Assembly (NCBI GenBank): GCA_002692055.1
Contig: NZJW01000015.1
Location: forward strand, 91,089-141,728
Source of the DNA: Candidatus Pelagibacter sp.
Lineage (GTDB): Bacteria; Pseudomonadota; Alphaproteobacteria; Pelagibacterales; Pelagibacteraceae
DNA length: 50,640 nt
Direction: 5' to 3'
Part shown: piece by piece, positions 36,839 through 46,203 of the stretch
Layout of the letters: each line of letters begins with the position of its first letter
Position numbering within the stretch: position 1 is the first letter of the stretch
Notes under the pieces: model-generated
What the model was told of the DNA's origin: nothing
The model's input: only the letters and a program-made list of their open reading frames with translations
Database searches by the model: none
Program-made: the position numbers and the translations under genes

Positions 36839-37453
36839 CTATAATTTTTTTACGATTTGTTTAAAGCTCTTTCGTTTATCTTTTTCAATAATAAGATCTT
36901 TAATTTTTTTTGAAATTTCATTTACGCAGGTATTTAATTTGTCATTAATATAAATAAAATCATATTCATCCCAGTATTTTAAATCTTTTCTAGCGGACAA
37001 CAATCTAGAAAAAGCTAATCTTGTATTATCTGAGTGTCTTTTAATAAGTCTTTTTTTTAAAATTGATAAACTTGGTGGTAGTAAAAAAAAAGAATAACAA
37101 TTGTCTTTAATTTTTTTTCTTATATTTCTTGCACCCTGCCAATCTATATCTAAAAAAACAACTTTGCTTTTTTTATAATTTTTCTTTAATTCACTTTTAA
37201 AAGTTCCATAAAAATTATTATGTACTTTTGCTGTTTCAATAAATTTTTTTTGTTTTTTGTATTTTAAAAATTTTTCTTTAGATACAAAAAAATAATCTTT
37301 TTTATTACGCTCATTTTTCCTTGGACTTCTTGTCGTGCAAGAAATCGATAAGTAAGATTTATTGATTTTTCTTTTCAGTCTTTTAGTAATAGTTGTCTTT
37401 CCAACACCTGATGGTGATGAAATTATTATTATTAAACAATTATCTAAAACCAA
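36839..37453 (-). CDS. gmk: Guanylate kinase
   Basis: Gmk (204 residues) phosphorylates GMP. The P-loop SSPSGVGKTT is at about 12-21, and CTTRSPRKNERNKKDYFFVSKEKF binds GMP. VFLDIDWQGARNIRKK and the lid region RLAFSRLLSARKD follow. The start appears to be TTG at 37453: an in-frame TAG lies just upstream and there is no ATG before the P-loop. It follows acpP by 12 bases; fabF, mltG and yicC, which usually separate acpP and gmk in alphaproteobacteria, are missing from this position. Confidence 0.94.
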   Translation of the reverse strand: MVLDNCLIIIISSPSGVGKTTITKRLKRKINKSYLSISCTTRSPRKNERNKKDYFFVSKEKFLKYKKQKKFIETAKVHNNFYGTFKSELKKNYKKSKVVFLDIDWQGARNIRKKIKDNCYSFFLLPPSLSILKKRLIKRHSDNTRLAFSRLLSARKDLKYWDEYDFIYINDKLNTCVNEISKKIKDLIIEKDKRKSFKQIVKKL

Positions 37454-37465
37454 AACCTAAATAAA

Positions 37466-37702
37466 CTACTTTGAATTACTCTCAATAAACTTTACTGCAT
37501 CTCCGACTGTCAGAATTTTTTCTGCTTCACTATCTGAAATTTCAGACCCAAATTCTTCTTCGAATGCCATTACTAATTCAACTGTATCTAAACTGTCTGC
37601 TCCTAAATCATCAATAAAACTAGCCTCGTCAGTTACTTTGGCTGCATCAACACCAAGATGATCAACGATTATTTTTTTTACTTTTTCTTTTACTTCACTC
37701 AT
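37466..37702 (-). CDS. acpP: Acyl carrier protein
   Basis: ACP (78 residues) carries the growing acyl chain on a phosphopantetheine arm attached to the Ser of [18 protein letters not shown]. The whole protein is highly acidic and matches the usual length. A strong ribosome site (AAAGGAG, spaced five bases from the ATG) fits high expression. It lies 50 bases after fabG; an AT-rich stretch there (TTATATAA) could include a promoter. Confidence 0.98.
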   Translation of the reverse strand: MSEVKEKVKKIIVDHLGVDAAKVTDEASFIDDLGADSLDTVELVMAFEEEFGSEISDSEAEKILTVGDAVKFIESNSK

Positions 37703-37752
37703 AAATTCTCCTTTAGTTTATATAATTCCTTTAAATGATAACTTTAACTTAA

Positions 37753-38486
37753 TCAAGCCATATACATACCACCATTAACATGTATTGTTTCGCCAGTAAT
37801 GTATGACGATGCGTCTGACGCTAGAAATATAACAGCATTAGCAACATCTTTCCCACTCCCTAGCCTATTTATTGGAATATTTTTTAAAAGTTCGTTCTGA
37901 TACTCCTCCTTAAGATTTTTTGTCATATCTGTGATTATAAACCCTGGTGAAACGCAATTTAGCCTTATGTTTTTTTTTGAGTACTCCCTCGCCAATGACT
38001 TTGTCATTGCAACAATGCCTGCTTTCGATGCAGTGTAATTGGCTTGGCCAGCATTACCAGTATGGCCAACTACTGATGTAATATTAACAATACTGCCTGT
38101 TTTTTTTTTATCATAACTTTGATTGCAAATTGGCACATAAAAAATACAGAATTTAAGTTAACATCAATTACGTCTTTCCATTCTTCCTCTTTCATCCTTA
38201 AAGTTAAATTATCTTTTGTAATGCCTGCATTATTTATTAAAATATCAATTCCACCTAATTCGTCGATAAATTTTGGAAAATTTTCTTTAAGGTTTTCATA
38301 ATTTTTTAGATCCAATTGTTTTATATTAATTTTAGGAAAATCTTTTTTAACTTTTTCTAAATTAATCATATTCGAACCAATTGTAAGAATTTCAGAATTA
38401 TTCAAATAAAATTCTTTCAAAATAGCATACCCAATACCTCTTGATCCACCAGTTATTAGAACTTTTTTATTTTTTAAATTATACAT
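37753..38486 (-). pseudogene. fabG: 3-oxoacyl-ACP reductase FabG, split by a frameshift in a poly-A tract (possibly functional)
   Basis: Two overlapping ORFs encode one FabG. The first (from ATG at 38486, MYNLKNKKVLITGGSRGIG) has the NADP-binding GGSRGIG and NNAG and then goes out of frame. The second supplies NITSVVGHTGNAGQANYTASKAG (catalytic Ser, Tyr, Lys) and the C-terminal GETIHVNGGMYMA. The shift lies in a run of ten A (minus strand; 38100-38109). One more A would give VMIKKKTGSIVNI and exactly 244 residues, the length of E. coli FabG. The gene reduces beta-ketoacyl-ACP and is normally essential, so a sequencing error or transcriptional slippage is more likely than loss. The start overlaps fabD by eight bases. 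I reject the track's TTG start at 38504. Confidence 0.9.
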
Positions 38487-39405
38487 AATTTTTAATATCC
38501 TCAATATTATCTATTTTTATACACCTAATATTAAATTCAAATCTTCTAAACATGTTTGTTAAAGCTTTTCCAGGTCCACATTCTATACACTCTATAATGT
38601 TGTTATTATAAAAAAACTCAATTATTTCTCTCCAACGCACTCTATTATAGACACAATCAATTAATAATTTCTTTATTTCAGTATTTAATTTCTCTGGCAA
38701 TACACTTACATTAGAAACAATTGGAATAATTGGGTCATTAATCTCAAAATTTCTTAAAAAATTTTGTAACTCTTCTGCAGCAGGCTTCATCATTTTACAA
38801 TGAAACGGGGCACTTACTGGTAAAGAAATTGCTTTTTTTTTTAATTCATTCTTTAATAAAATAGTTAAACCATTTATCTCTTGTTTTTTACCACTTACCA
38901 CACATTGTCCGGGGCAGTTATCGTTGGAAATTTCAATTGTAGAAAAATTATTTTTATTAATAAAATTTTCCAAATCTTTAACCTGAATATTTAAAATTGC
39001 TGCCATTGCGCCTTGACCTAATGGAACTGCATTTTGCATTGCCTGGCCTCTTTTTTTAAGTATTTTTGCTGCATCTGATAATTTAATTGACTTTGCAGCA
39101 ACCAAAGCAGAATATTCACCTAAAGAATGCCCGGCACAATAATTAAAGTCATCGATTACAATTCCCCTATCCTTTTTTAATGCTTCTAAAGTAGCAATAC
39201 TACCAGCCATAATTGCAGGCTGAGTATTTTCGGTAAAATTTAATTCATTCTGATTATCACCAAAAATAATTTTAGTCAGTTTTGTATTTAAGGCGTCGTC
39301 AACTTCATCAAAAATATGTTTTGATACGCTAAAATTGTCATACAAATACTTACCCATACCTAGATATTGTGATCCTTGACCTGGAAAAACTATACATTTC
39401 TTCAT
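38479..39405 (-). CDS. fabD: Malonyl-CoA:ACP transacylase
   Basis: FabD (308 residues) loads malonyl onto ACP. FPGQGSQYLGMGKYLYD opens the protein, the catalytic Ser lies in AGHSLGEYSALVAA at about 93-97, the Arg is in LKKRGQAMQ, and the catalytic His is in SAPFHCKMMKPA near 200. GPGKALTNMFRR near the C-terminus is also typical. It heads the fabD-fabG-acpP-gmk unit and overlaps fabG by eight bases. It is divergent from rpsF. Confidence 0.96.
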   Translation of the reverse strand: MKKCIVFPGQGSQYLGMGKYLYDNFSVSKHIFDEVDDALNTKLTKIIFGDNQNELNFTENTQPAIMAGSIATLEALKKDRGIVIDDFNYCAGHSLGEYSALVAAKSIKLSDAAKILKKRGQAMQNAVPLGQGAMAAILNIQVKDLENFINKNNFSTIEISNDNCPGQCVVSGKKQEINGLTILLKNELKKKAISLPVSAPFHCKMMKPAAEELQNFLRNFEINDPIIPIVSNVSVLPEKLNTEIKKLLIDCVYNRVRWREIIEFFYNNNIIECIECGPGKALTNMFRRFEFNIRCIKIDNIEDIKNYV

Positions 39406-39424
39406 TTTTAATAAAATATATCTA

Positions 39425-39453
39425 TTGAATAAAAATTAATACTCTTATATTTA
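39425..39453 (+). promoter_or_regulatory. Candidate promoter of the rpsF operon
   Basis: TTGAAT (39425-39430) and TATTTA (39448-39453) are separated by 17 bases, resembling a sigma-70 promoter, and lie about 30 bases before the rpsF GTG in the divergent fabD-rpsF region. AT-richness makes such matches common, so this is tentative. Confidence 0.33.
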
Positions 39454-39483
39454 ACCATTTTTTTAAACTATAAAACAAAATTT

Positions 39484-39810
39484 GTGAACATTTACGAACA
39501 TACATATATCGCCGCTCCAGAGGCTAATAAAAAAGACATCGAAAATATTGAAAAGAAAATAGAAGATATTCTAAATAAATCTTCTGGTAAAATTCATAAA
39601 ACTGAAGACTGGGGATTAAGAAATCTTGCGTATCAAGTTAAAAAGAACAATAAAGGTTATTACAGAAATTTATATTTAGAGGGAAGTAAAGATTCCATAA
39701 AAGAGATTGAGAAATATGAAAAATTTGATGAAAAAATAATCAAATTTTTGTCTATTAAACTTAAGAGTCTGCCAAAAGAAGATTCGGAACTATCAATAGA
39801 AAAAAATTAA
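39484..39810 (+). CDS. rpsF: 30S ribosomal protein S6
   Basis: S6 (108 residues) starts at a GTG with MNIYEHTYIAAPEANKKDIE and contains the usual KTEDWGLRNLAYQVKKNNKGYYRNLYLEG core that packs against S18 on the platform of the small subunit. The short Glu-rich tail is normal for the family. It is the first gene of rpsF-rpsR-rplI, two bases before rpsR. Confidence 0.96.
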   Translation: MNIYEHTYIAAPEANKKDIENIEKKIEDILNKSSGKIHKTEDWGLRNLAYQVKKNNKGYYRNLYLEGSKDSIKEIEKYEKFDEKIIKFLSIKLKSLPKEDSELSIEKN

Positions 39811-39811
39811 A

Positions 39812-40078
39812 ATGAAAAGAAAACAAACAAAGAAAAAAAGTAGTTTTGGGTTAGGTTCTAAAATATCTCAATTTGGTAAAAAAAGTTGCCCCTTGGCAAA
39901 AAAAAGTATTGAAGAATTAAATTATAAAAATATTAAATTATTAAAAAAATATATTTCAGATTCTGCTAAAATACTTCCAACAAGAATTACAAATGTGTCT
40001 CATTCTAAACAAAAGATATTGGTTAGAGAAATAAAAAAAGCTAGAGCTTTAGCTTTATTACCTTACGTAACGAATTAA
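39812..40078 (+). CDS. rpsR: 30S ribosomal protein S18
   Basis: S18 (88 residues) has a Lys-rich N-terminal extension, then CPLAKKSIEELNYKNIKLLKKYISDSAKILPTRITNVSHSKQKILVREIKKARALALLPYV, the complete conserved core. The first Cys may bind metal, but the second zinc ligand of some S18 proteins is absent. It is encoded between rpsF and rplI with two-base gaps on each side. Confidence 0.97.
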   Translation: MKRKQTKKKSSFGLGSKISQFGKKSCPLAKKSIEELNYKNIKLLKKYISDSAKILPTRITNVSHSKQKILVREIKKARALALLPYVTN

Positions 40079-40080
40079 TT

Positions 40081-40530
40081 ATGAAAGTTATACTTCTAGA
40101 AAATATTAAAAAACTTGGAACCATTGGTCAAAAGGTAAATGTTAAGGATGGTTTCGGAAGAAACTTTTTACTAAAAAATGGAAAAGCTATATTGCCAACA
40201 AAAGAAAATATCGCCCATTTTGAAAATAAAAAAGCAGAAATTATTAAAAAAAATGAAATTGAAAAAAAGAATGCAATACAATATGCAGAAAAGTTAAAGG
40301 GATGCAAAATCAAAATTTATAAAGAGGTTATGGAAAACGGTAACTTATATGGTTCAATAACAATAAAAGAAATTTGTAACGAGTTAATTGATTCTTCAAA
40401 TATAGAAATAAAAGCAGAGCAAATTGAACTACCTTCGAGTATTAAGTCAAAAGGTGAATTTAAATTTAAGGTAAATCTTCATGCAGATGTTCAATCAGAA
40501 GTTTCAATAGAAGTTCTTGCAAAAGAATAA
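40081..40530 (+). CDS. rplI: 50S ribosomal protein L9
   Basis: L9 (149 residues) has the N-terminal domain MKVILLENIKKLGTIGQKVNVKDGFGRNFLLKNGKAI that binds 23S rRNA, a long connecting helix rich in Glu and Lys, and a C-terminal domain (NGNLYGSITIKEI). It limits forward slippage by holding ribosomes apart. It ends 72 bases before dnaB, a gap with no structure I can identify. Confidence 0.97.
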   Translation: MKVILLENIKKLGTIGQKVNVKDGFGRNFLLKNGKAILPTKENIAHFENKKAEIIKKNEIEKKNAIQYAEKLKGCKIKIYKEVMENGNLYGSITIKEICNELIDSSNIEIKAEQIELPSSIKSKGEFKFKVNLHADVQSEVSIEVLAKE

Positions 40531-40602
40531 TTGTTAACTTTTCCACACATATAAATTAATTTTTAAAAATGCAAAATTTAAAAATGAGTATATTAAATTC
40601 CA

Positions 40603-42027
40603 ATGAGTTCAAGTTTAGTAAATTTAGATATTTCAAAAGATAGTCAAATTCCAAAAAATGTTGAAGCTGAACAAACTATCTTGGGATCTTTATTAGCTAA
40701 TAATGAAATATTTGATGAAATAACAGATCAGTTAGATGAAAATTATTTTTTTGATCCAATTCATCAAAAAATATTTAAAATTATTTCAAATTTAATATCT
40801 AAAGGATTGTTAGCTAATCCAGTAACTATTAAAAATTTTTTTAACTCAAAAGATGAATTGATAGAAATCGGAGGCGTTGATTATCTTATTAAACTAACGA
40901 AAGTGTCTACAACTAAAAACCAAATAAAATATTATTCTCAACTTTTATCTGATTTATATATCAGAAGACAATTAATAAATATCAGTGAAGAAACCCTAGA
41001 AGAGAGTAAGAATAAAGATTTGGAAATTTCAGGAACAAATATTTTGGAAAACACTGAAAGGAAACTATTTGAAATAGCAGAAAGAGGTGAGTTCCAAAGA
41101 AGTTTTATGACATTCAAAGATGCTTTGAAAGAAACAATAGACATGGCAACCGCAGCTTATAAAAATGATCAAGGAATTGTAGGTGTTCCATCAGGATTGA
41201 CTGACCTTGATGACAGACTTGGAGGTTTACATAAACAAGATTTAGTAATTATAGCAGGGCGGCCATCAATGGGGAAAACTGCTCTGGCTACCAATATTGC
41301 TTTTAATGCTTCATTAAATTTACAAAAAAATGATTTAAAAGCGTCTGTAGCTTTTTTTTCCTTAGAAATGTCCTCAGAACAATTATCTACTAGAATTCTC
41401 GCTGAACAATCTAGAATAAAGTCTAATGACATAAGAAGGGGTAAAATTAATCAAGATGATTTCGAAAGATTTATTGAAGCATCTAAGAATTTAGAGATGC
41501 TTCCACTTCATATTGACGATACACCCGCTATAACAATCTCAGCACTAAGTAACAGAGCTAGAAGACTTAAAAGAAAAGAAGGTTTAGATTTAATTGTTGT
41601 AGATTACATTCAGCTTATGAAATCCTCAGGGTATAGAAATGAGGGCAGAGTTTTAGAAATTGCTGAAATTACTCAAGGTTTAAAAGCTTTAGCTAAGGAA
41701 TTAGATGTTCCTGTAATAGCTTTATCTCAATTATCAAGACAAGTCGAACAACGAGAAGATAAAAAACCACAACTTTCAGATCTCAGAGAATCAGGATCTA
41801 TAGAACAAGACGCGGATGTTGTTATGTTTGTATTCAGAGAACAATATTATTTGGAAAAACAAGAACCAAAACCAGGAACTGCTGAGCATGTAGAATGGCA
41901 AGAAAAGATGAGTCTAATTCATAATCAGGCTGAAATTATAATTGGAAAACAGAGACACGGTCCTACAGGAGTGATCAAACTTGAATTTGAGAGTGCATTT
42001 ACTAAATTTAAGGATGCAACTAATTAA
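40603..42027 (+). CDS. dnaB: Replicative DNA helicase
   Basis: DnaB (474 residues) is the hexameric fork helicase. The N-terminal primase-contacting domain starts at VEAEQTILGSLLANNEIFDEI. The RecA-like motor begins with GVPSGLTDLDDRLGGLHKQDLVIIAGRPSMGKTALA (Walker A). LIVVDYIQLM is Walker B, and LSQLSRQVEQREDKKPQLSDLRESGSIEQDAD and KQRHGPTG (Arg finger region) follow. No intein is present at the Walker A or downstream sites. Its position after rplI is the common one. Confidence 0.97.
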   Translation: MSSSLVNLDISKDSQIPKNVEAEQTILGSLLANNEIFDEITDQLDENYFFDPIHQKIFKIISNLISKGLLANPVTIKNFFNSKDELIEIGGVDYLIKLTKVSTTKNQIKYYSQLLSDLYIRRQLINISEETLEESKNKDLEISGTNILENTERKLFEIAERGEFQRSFMTFKDALKETIDMATAAYKNDQGIVGVPSGLTDLDDRLGGLHKQDLVIIAGRPSMGKTALATNIAFNASLNLQKNDLKASVAFFSLEMSSEQLSTRILAEQSRIKSNDIRRGKINQDDFERFIEASKNLEMLPLHIDDTPAITISALSNRARRLKRKEGLDLIVVDYIQLMKSSGYRNEGRVLEIAEITQGLKALAKELDVPVIALSQLSRQVEQREDKKPQLSDLRESGSIEQDADVVMFVFREQYYLEKQEPKPGTAEHVEWQEKMSLIHNQAEIIIGKQRHGPTGVIKLEFESAFTKFKDATN

Positions 42028-42077
42028 AAATAGTTACTTTTTCAAAATTTAATTATATACAAATCATTTAATTTAAA

Positions 42078-43151
42078 ATGAAACATTCGACTCCGTCATT
42101 GGATATTAACCTTAATGCTGTAAAGCATAATTATAATATAATTAAAAAATTCTGTAATAAATCAGAGGTCTGTGGGACAGTTAAAGCGTCTAGCTACGGA
42201 CTTGGTGGACATAATAAAATTGTAAATATATTAAAAAAATCAGGATGTAAAAGGTTTTTTGTGGCAAATATTAACGAGGGGATATTTATAAGAAATAATT
42301 TTAAATCAATTATTATAAATGTTTTAAATGGACTAAATAAAAATGAAGAAAAAATTTTTAAAAAGTATAATTTGGTTCCAGTCATCAATACTATATCTCA
42401 ATTAAAAAAATGGCTTAAATTTGATAAAGATAAAAAACGTCTCGTGATTCATTTTGATACTGGAATGTGCAGATTAGGAATTCAAGAAGATAACATTAAT
42501 GAAGTCATAGAACTAAAAAAAAAAATTAATGAATATAAAGAAGTGATACTGATGAGCCACTTAGCATGCTCAGGTGACAAAAAAGATAAATATAATGAAA
42601 TTCAACGATTAAGATTTGAAAAAATTAAAAAAAAATTACCAGGATATAAATATAGTTTAGCTGCATCTGGTGGTATATTTTTAGGGAAAAAATACCACTA
42701 TGATTTAGTTCGTCCAGGTATTAACCTTTATGGTGGAAATCAAAATTTTAATAAAAAAATTACACACGTTGTAAGCCTTAAATCTCCTATAATTCAAATT
42801 AATAAATTAAAAAAGGGTGAAACAGTCGGTTATTCAAGAACTTTTAAAGCTAAACAAAATACTGTAACTGCCACAATACCAATGGGTTATGCAGATGGTA
42901 TAGGTATACGTTTATCTAACAAGGGTTACGTTCACTTTAAAGGAAAAAAGCTTCCAATGATTGGGAGGGTTTCAATGGACTTAATAATAATAGATATCAC
43001 GAAATTAAAAAATAAGATTAAAGAGGGGGATTTTGTGAGTATTTATGACAAAAATTTCACTATCGATAATTTTGCAAATTTGACTAGAACAATTCCCTAC
43101 AGAATTATAACATGTATTTCGAAAAGATATTTAAGAAATTATAAGAATTGA
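42078..43151 (+). CDS. alr: Alanine racemase
   Basis: This PLP enzyme of 357 residues makes D-Ala for peptidoglycan. The PLP Lys is in GTVKASSYGLG at about residue 36 (family VKADAYGHG), HFDTGMCRLG and MSHLACSGD bind cofactor and substrate, RPGINLYGG follows, and the catalytic Tyr lies in GYSRTFKA near 255. GYADGIGIRLSN and MIGRVSMDLI are also conserved. The stop overlaps the start of the next gene by one base (TGATG). Confidence 0.94.
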   Translation: MKHSTPSLDINLNAVKHNYNIIKKFCNKSEVCGTVKASSYGLGGHNKIVNILKKSGCKRFFVANINEGIFIRNNFKSIIINVLNGLNKNEEKIFKKYNLVPVINTISQLKKWLKFDKDKKRLVIHFDTGMCRLGIQEDNINEVIELKKKINEYKEVILMSHLACSGDKKDKYNEIQRLRFEKIKKKLPGYKYSLAASGGIFLGKKYHYDLVRPGINLYGGNQNFNKKITHVVSLKSPIIQINKLKKGETVGYSRTFKAKQNTVTATIPMGYADGIGIRLSNKGYVHFKGKKLPMIGRVSMDLIIIDITKLKNKIKEGDFVSIYDKNFTIDNFANLTRTIPYRIITCISKRYLRNYKN

Positions 43152-45601
43152 TGTTAAAAAAAATTTACAATAATTTATTACAATATCCAATAACAATACT
43201 TTTTTTTTTCTTTTTTTTATGTGCAATCTCAATATATCAATCAAAGAATTTTGAATTAGATGCCTCGGCTGACACATTACTGATTGAAAATGATCCAGAT
43301 CTAATCTACTTAAGAAAATTAAACAAAAAATATAAATCTGAAGAATTTTTTATAGTTACTTTTTCACCAAAAGGATTATCGAAAGAAAACTCAATCAAAG
43401 AGTTACAAAATCTAGTTAAACAAATTAATAATTTTTCGTGGATTAGTAAAACTGTGTCAGTAATTAACGCTCCATTGCTACAATCAACTAATGAACCATT
43501 AATGGAAAGAATTAAGAATTTAAAATATATCACTAATGCTGAAGTAAATATAAATAAAGCCTTAAATGAGCTGACCTCCAGCCCAGTCTATAAAGATTTA
43601 ATAATTAGTGCAGATGCTAAAACTTATGGAATCGTTGCATATTTAAAAGATAATAAACAATATTTAAATGCTTTAGAGAAAAAAACTAAATTATTAAATA
43701 AACAAAAAATTAACAATAATGATTTAAATTTATTGAATAATGAAATAAAAAAACTTCAAAAACAGCAATCAAATAATATTAAAAATTATAATAGTTCAAT
43801 TAAAAAACTTTTATCAAATTACAATGTTAATTCTGAGATTAGATTAAGTGGAATACCCATGATCACGAATGATATGATATCTTTTATAAAAAAAGATATT
43901 CTTGTTTTTGGTTTCGGAGTTTTTGTATTTATTATCTTTACATTATGGTTAGTATTTAAAAACATTAGCTGGGTTTTTTTTCCTTTGTTAACTTGTGCTG
44001 TTGCAATTACATTAATGATTGGTTTTCTCAGTACAATTGGTTGGAAAGTTACAGTTATATCTTCAAATTTTATTGCTTTAATGTTGATACTGACTATGTC
44101 AATGAATATCCATTACCTTGTGAGATATATGCAAATTGACAATATTGATACCTTGAATGATACAACATTAAGAATAAGCAAAACTTCTGAAACAATTTTT
44201 TTCCCAATTTTTTATGCTGTACTAACAACGATTTGTGCATTTTTATCGCTAGTGTTTAGTGAAATTAAACCAGTTATTGATTTTGGTTGGATGATGACAA
44301 TAGGATTGATTTTTTCATTAATATCGACATTTTTATTTCTGCCGTCATTGATAAAAATATTTAATCCACCAATAGCTAATAATTTAAAGTCCTCAAATTC
44401 TAAAATTGCTGAAATATTTTTGGATATCTCAAATAAAAATTTTTTGATTTATTTCACTACTTTAACTTTAATTATTTCTTCAGTTATAGGCATATCAAGG
44501 TTAAAAGTTGAAAATAGTTTTATAAATTATTTCGATAAAGATACTGAAATTTATAAAGGCATGAAAAATATTGATGAAAAATTAGGTGGAACAACGCCAC
44601 TAGAAATAATTATTAAATTTAAAAATAAAAAAAATTTAAAGAATAATAATGATAATTTTTTAGGTACATCCGAACAGGAAGATAGCTTTCTCGGGAAAGA
44701 TACTTCAGAAGATGATAACTCTAAATATTGGTTTACACGTAACAAAATTGATAAGATAGTTGAAATCCATAAGTATCTTGAGGAACAGCCTGAAATTGGT
44801 AAAGTTTTATCCTTTTCATCTATTTTAAGTATCGCAGAAAAATTAAATAATAATAAAAAATTAGGTAGTTTAGAAATGGGTGTACTTTATCAAAAGCTTC
44901 CACAAAATATAAAAGAACAAATTATTAAGCCATATATATCTATTGATGATAACGAAGCAAGAATTTCAATGAGAATTATAGATTCTAAAAAAGATCTTAG
45001 GCGAAAAGAACTTATTGATAAGATTGAATACGACTTACAAAACAAATTTAATTTAAAAAATGATGAGTTTAAATTAGCTGGTGTATTAATTATTTTTAAC
45101 AATCTCCTTCAAAGTTTATTTGACTCACAAATAAAAACTTTAGGAATAGTTATGCTTGGTATATTTGCAATGTTTATTATTTTATTTAAATCTATAAAAC
45201 TATCTTTAATTGGAATAATACCTAATTTTATTGCAGCATCATTCGTATTAGGGTTTATCGGCTTATTAAATATACCGCTTGATATGATGACAATTACGAT
45301 TGCTGCAATTACTATTGGGATTGCTGTTGATAATAGTATTCACTATATTTACAGATTTAGATTTGAAAAAGAAAAGTTAAATTTAGATAAACAAGAAATT
45401 GCCAAAAATTGTCATCAATCTGTTGGTAGGGCTATAATTAGCACTTCTTTCACCATAATATTCGGTTTCTCAATTTTAGTTTTATCTAATTTTATTCCAA
45501 CTATTTATTTTGGTGTATTTACTGGATTGGCTATGTTTACTGCTTTATTTTTAGTACTAACACTTTTACCAAATTTGTTAAATATTTTTTATAACAAATA
45601 A
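43151..45601 (+). CDS. RND/MMPL-superfamily exporter
   Basis: The protein has 816 residues with the RND layout in two halves: one membrane segment near 15-33, a periplasmic loop, five segments at about 250-405, a second anchor near 430, another loop, and five segments at about 655-815. FELDASADTLLIENDPDLIYLRKL and TIAAITIGIAVDNSIHYIYRFR are typical of the MMPL-type predicted exporters that handle lipids or hydrophobic compounds. There is no adaptor or outer-membrane factor nearby. The track starts at a TTG; the ATG at 43151 overlaps the alr stop by one base. It occupies the place where radA stands in many alphaproteobacteria (from memory). Substrate unknown. Confidence 0.8.
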   Translation: MLKKIYNNLLQYPITILFFFFFLCAISIYQSKNFELDASADTLLIENDPDLIYLRKLNKKYKSEEFFIVTFSPKGLSKENSIKELQNLVKQINNFSWISKTVSVINAPLLQSTNEPLMERIKNLKYITNAEVNINKALNELTSSPVYKDLIISADAKTYGIVAYLKDNKQYLNALEKKTKLLNKQKINNNDLNLLNNEIKKLQKQQSNNIKNYNSSIKKLLSNYNVNSEIRLSGIPMITNDMISFIKKDILVFGFGVFVFIIFTLWLVFKNISWVFFPLLTCAVAITLMIGFLSTIGWKVTVISSNFIALMLILTMSMNIHYLVRYMQIDNIDTLNDTTLRISKTSETIFFPIFYAVLTTICAFLSLVFSEIKPVIDFGWMMTIGLIFSLISTFLFLPSLIKIFNPPIANNLKSSNSKIAEIFLDISNKNFLIYFTTLTLIISSVIGISRLKVENSFINYFDKDTEIYKGMKNIDEKLGGTTPLEIIIKFKNKKNLKNNNDNFLGTSEQEDSFLGKDTSEDDNSKYWFTRNKIDKIVEIHKYLEEQPEIGKVLSFSSILSIAEKLNNNKKLGSLEMGVLYQKLPQNIKEQIIKPYISIDDNEARISMRIIDSKKDLRRKELIDKIEYDLQNKFNLKNDEFKLAGVLIIFNNLLQSLFDSQIKTLGIVMLGIFAMFIILFKSIKLSLIGIIPNFIAASFVLGFIGLLNIPLDMMTITIAAITIGIAVDNSIHYIYRFRFEKEKLNLDKQEIAKNCHQSVGRAIISTSFTIIFGFSILVLSNFIPTIYFGVFTGLAMFTALFLVLTLLPNLLNIFYNK

Positions 45602-46152
45602 TGGAGAATTTTTTTCATTTTTTCAAAGAAAATATTACGATTATTGATTTAATTTTTATTTTTTTCATCTTTTACAATTTAATTTCCGGAATTAAGAATG
45701 GTCTAATTGCGAGTTTAATATCTTTTTCAAAATGGATAATAGCATTTTTAACAGTTAAATATTTGCTTCCAATCCTAAGACCTTACGTAAATGGAATGAT
45801 TTCATCAGCATTTATTACGGATATCATTATTGGATCTTTAATTTTTTTTTTTACTATATATTTAGTTTTATTGATTAATAAGGGTCTCAAAAAAACAGGA
45901 AATTGGTCCGGGTTAGGTTCGATAGATACTTTGTTCGGCTGCATATTCGGTATTGTTAAAGGTTATGTTTATTTTATTGCAATATTTGCAATAATTAATT
46001 TTGCTCATCCATATGAAAGGTGGAATGATTCATTCAATCAAGGTATTACTTTTGATATTATCATTTGGGGTAATGAACTGGTAGTTGAAACTTTTCCTAA
46101 AAGATATGAATATATTGATAAAAGTAAAGAAAAGTTAGAGAATTTGAAGTAG
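45601..46152 (+). CDS. cvpA: CvpA family membrane protein
   Basis: The protein has 183 residues with four membrane segments. IDLIFIFFIFYNLISGIKNGLIASLISFSKWIIAFLTVKYLLP at the N-terminus and LGSIDTLFGCIFGIVKGYVYFIAIFAI later match CvpA, first linked to colicin V production. The molecular function is unclear. The ATG overlaps the exporter stop (TAATG) and the gene lies before purF, the typical cvpA-purF arrangement. Confidence 0.88.
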   Translation: MENFFHFFKENITIIDLIFIFFIFYNLISGIKNGLIASLISFSKWIIAFLTVKYLLPILRPYVNGMISSAFITDIIIGSLIFFFTIYLVLLINKGLKKTGNWSGLGSIDTLFGCIFGIVKGYVYFIAIFAIINFAHPYERWNDSFNQGITFDIIIWGNELVVETFPKRYEYIDKSKEKLENLK

Positions 46153-46203
46153 AGGAAATATTGTAAAAATGACAAAAATTAAATTTTAATATATTAGGTT
46201 CAA

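Noticed and set aside
36750-36953. Plus-strand ORF bridging rsmA and gmk ends
   Set aside because: It overlaps two real convergent genes in other frames and encodes a low-complexity Phe/Leu-rich string.
38119-38301. Plus-strand ORF inside fabG
   Set aside because: Antisense to conserved FabG residues (the NNAG region); a shadow.
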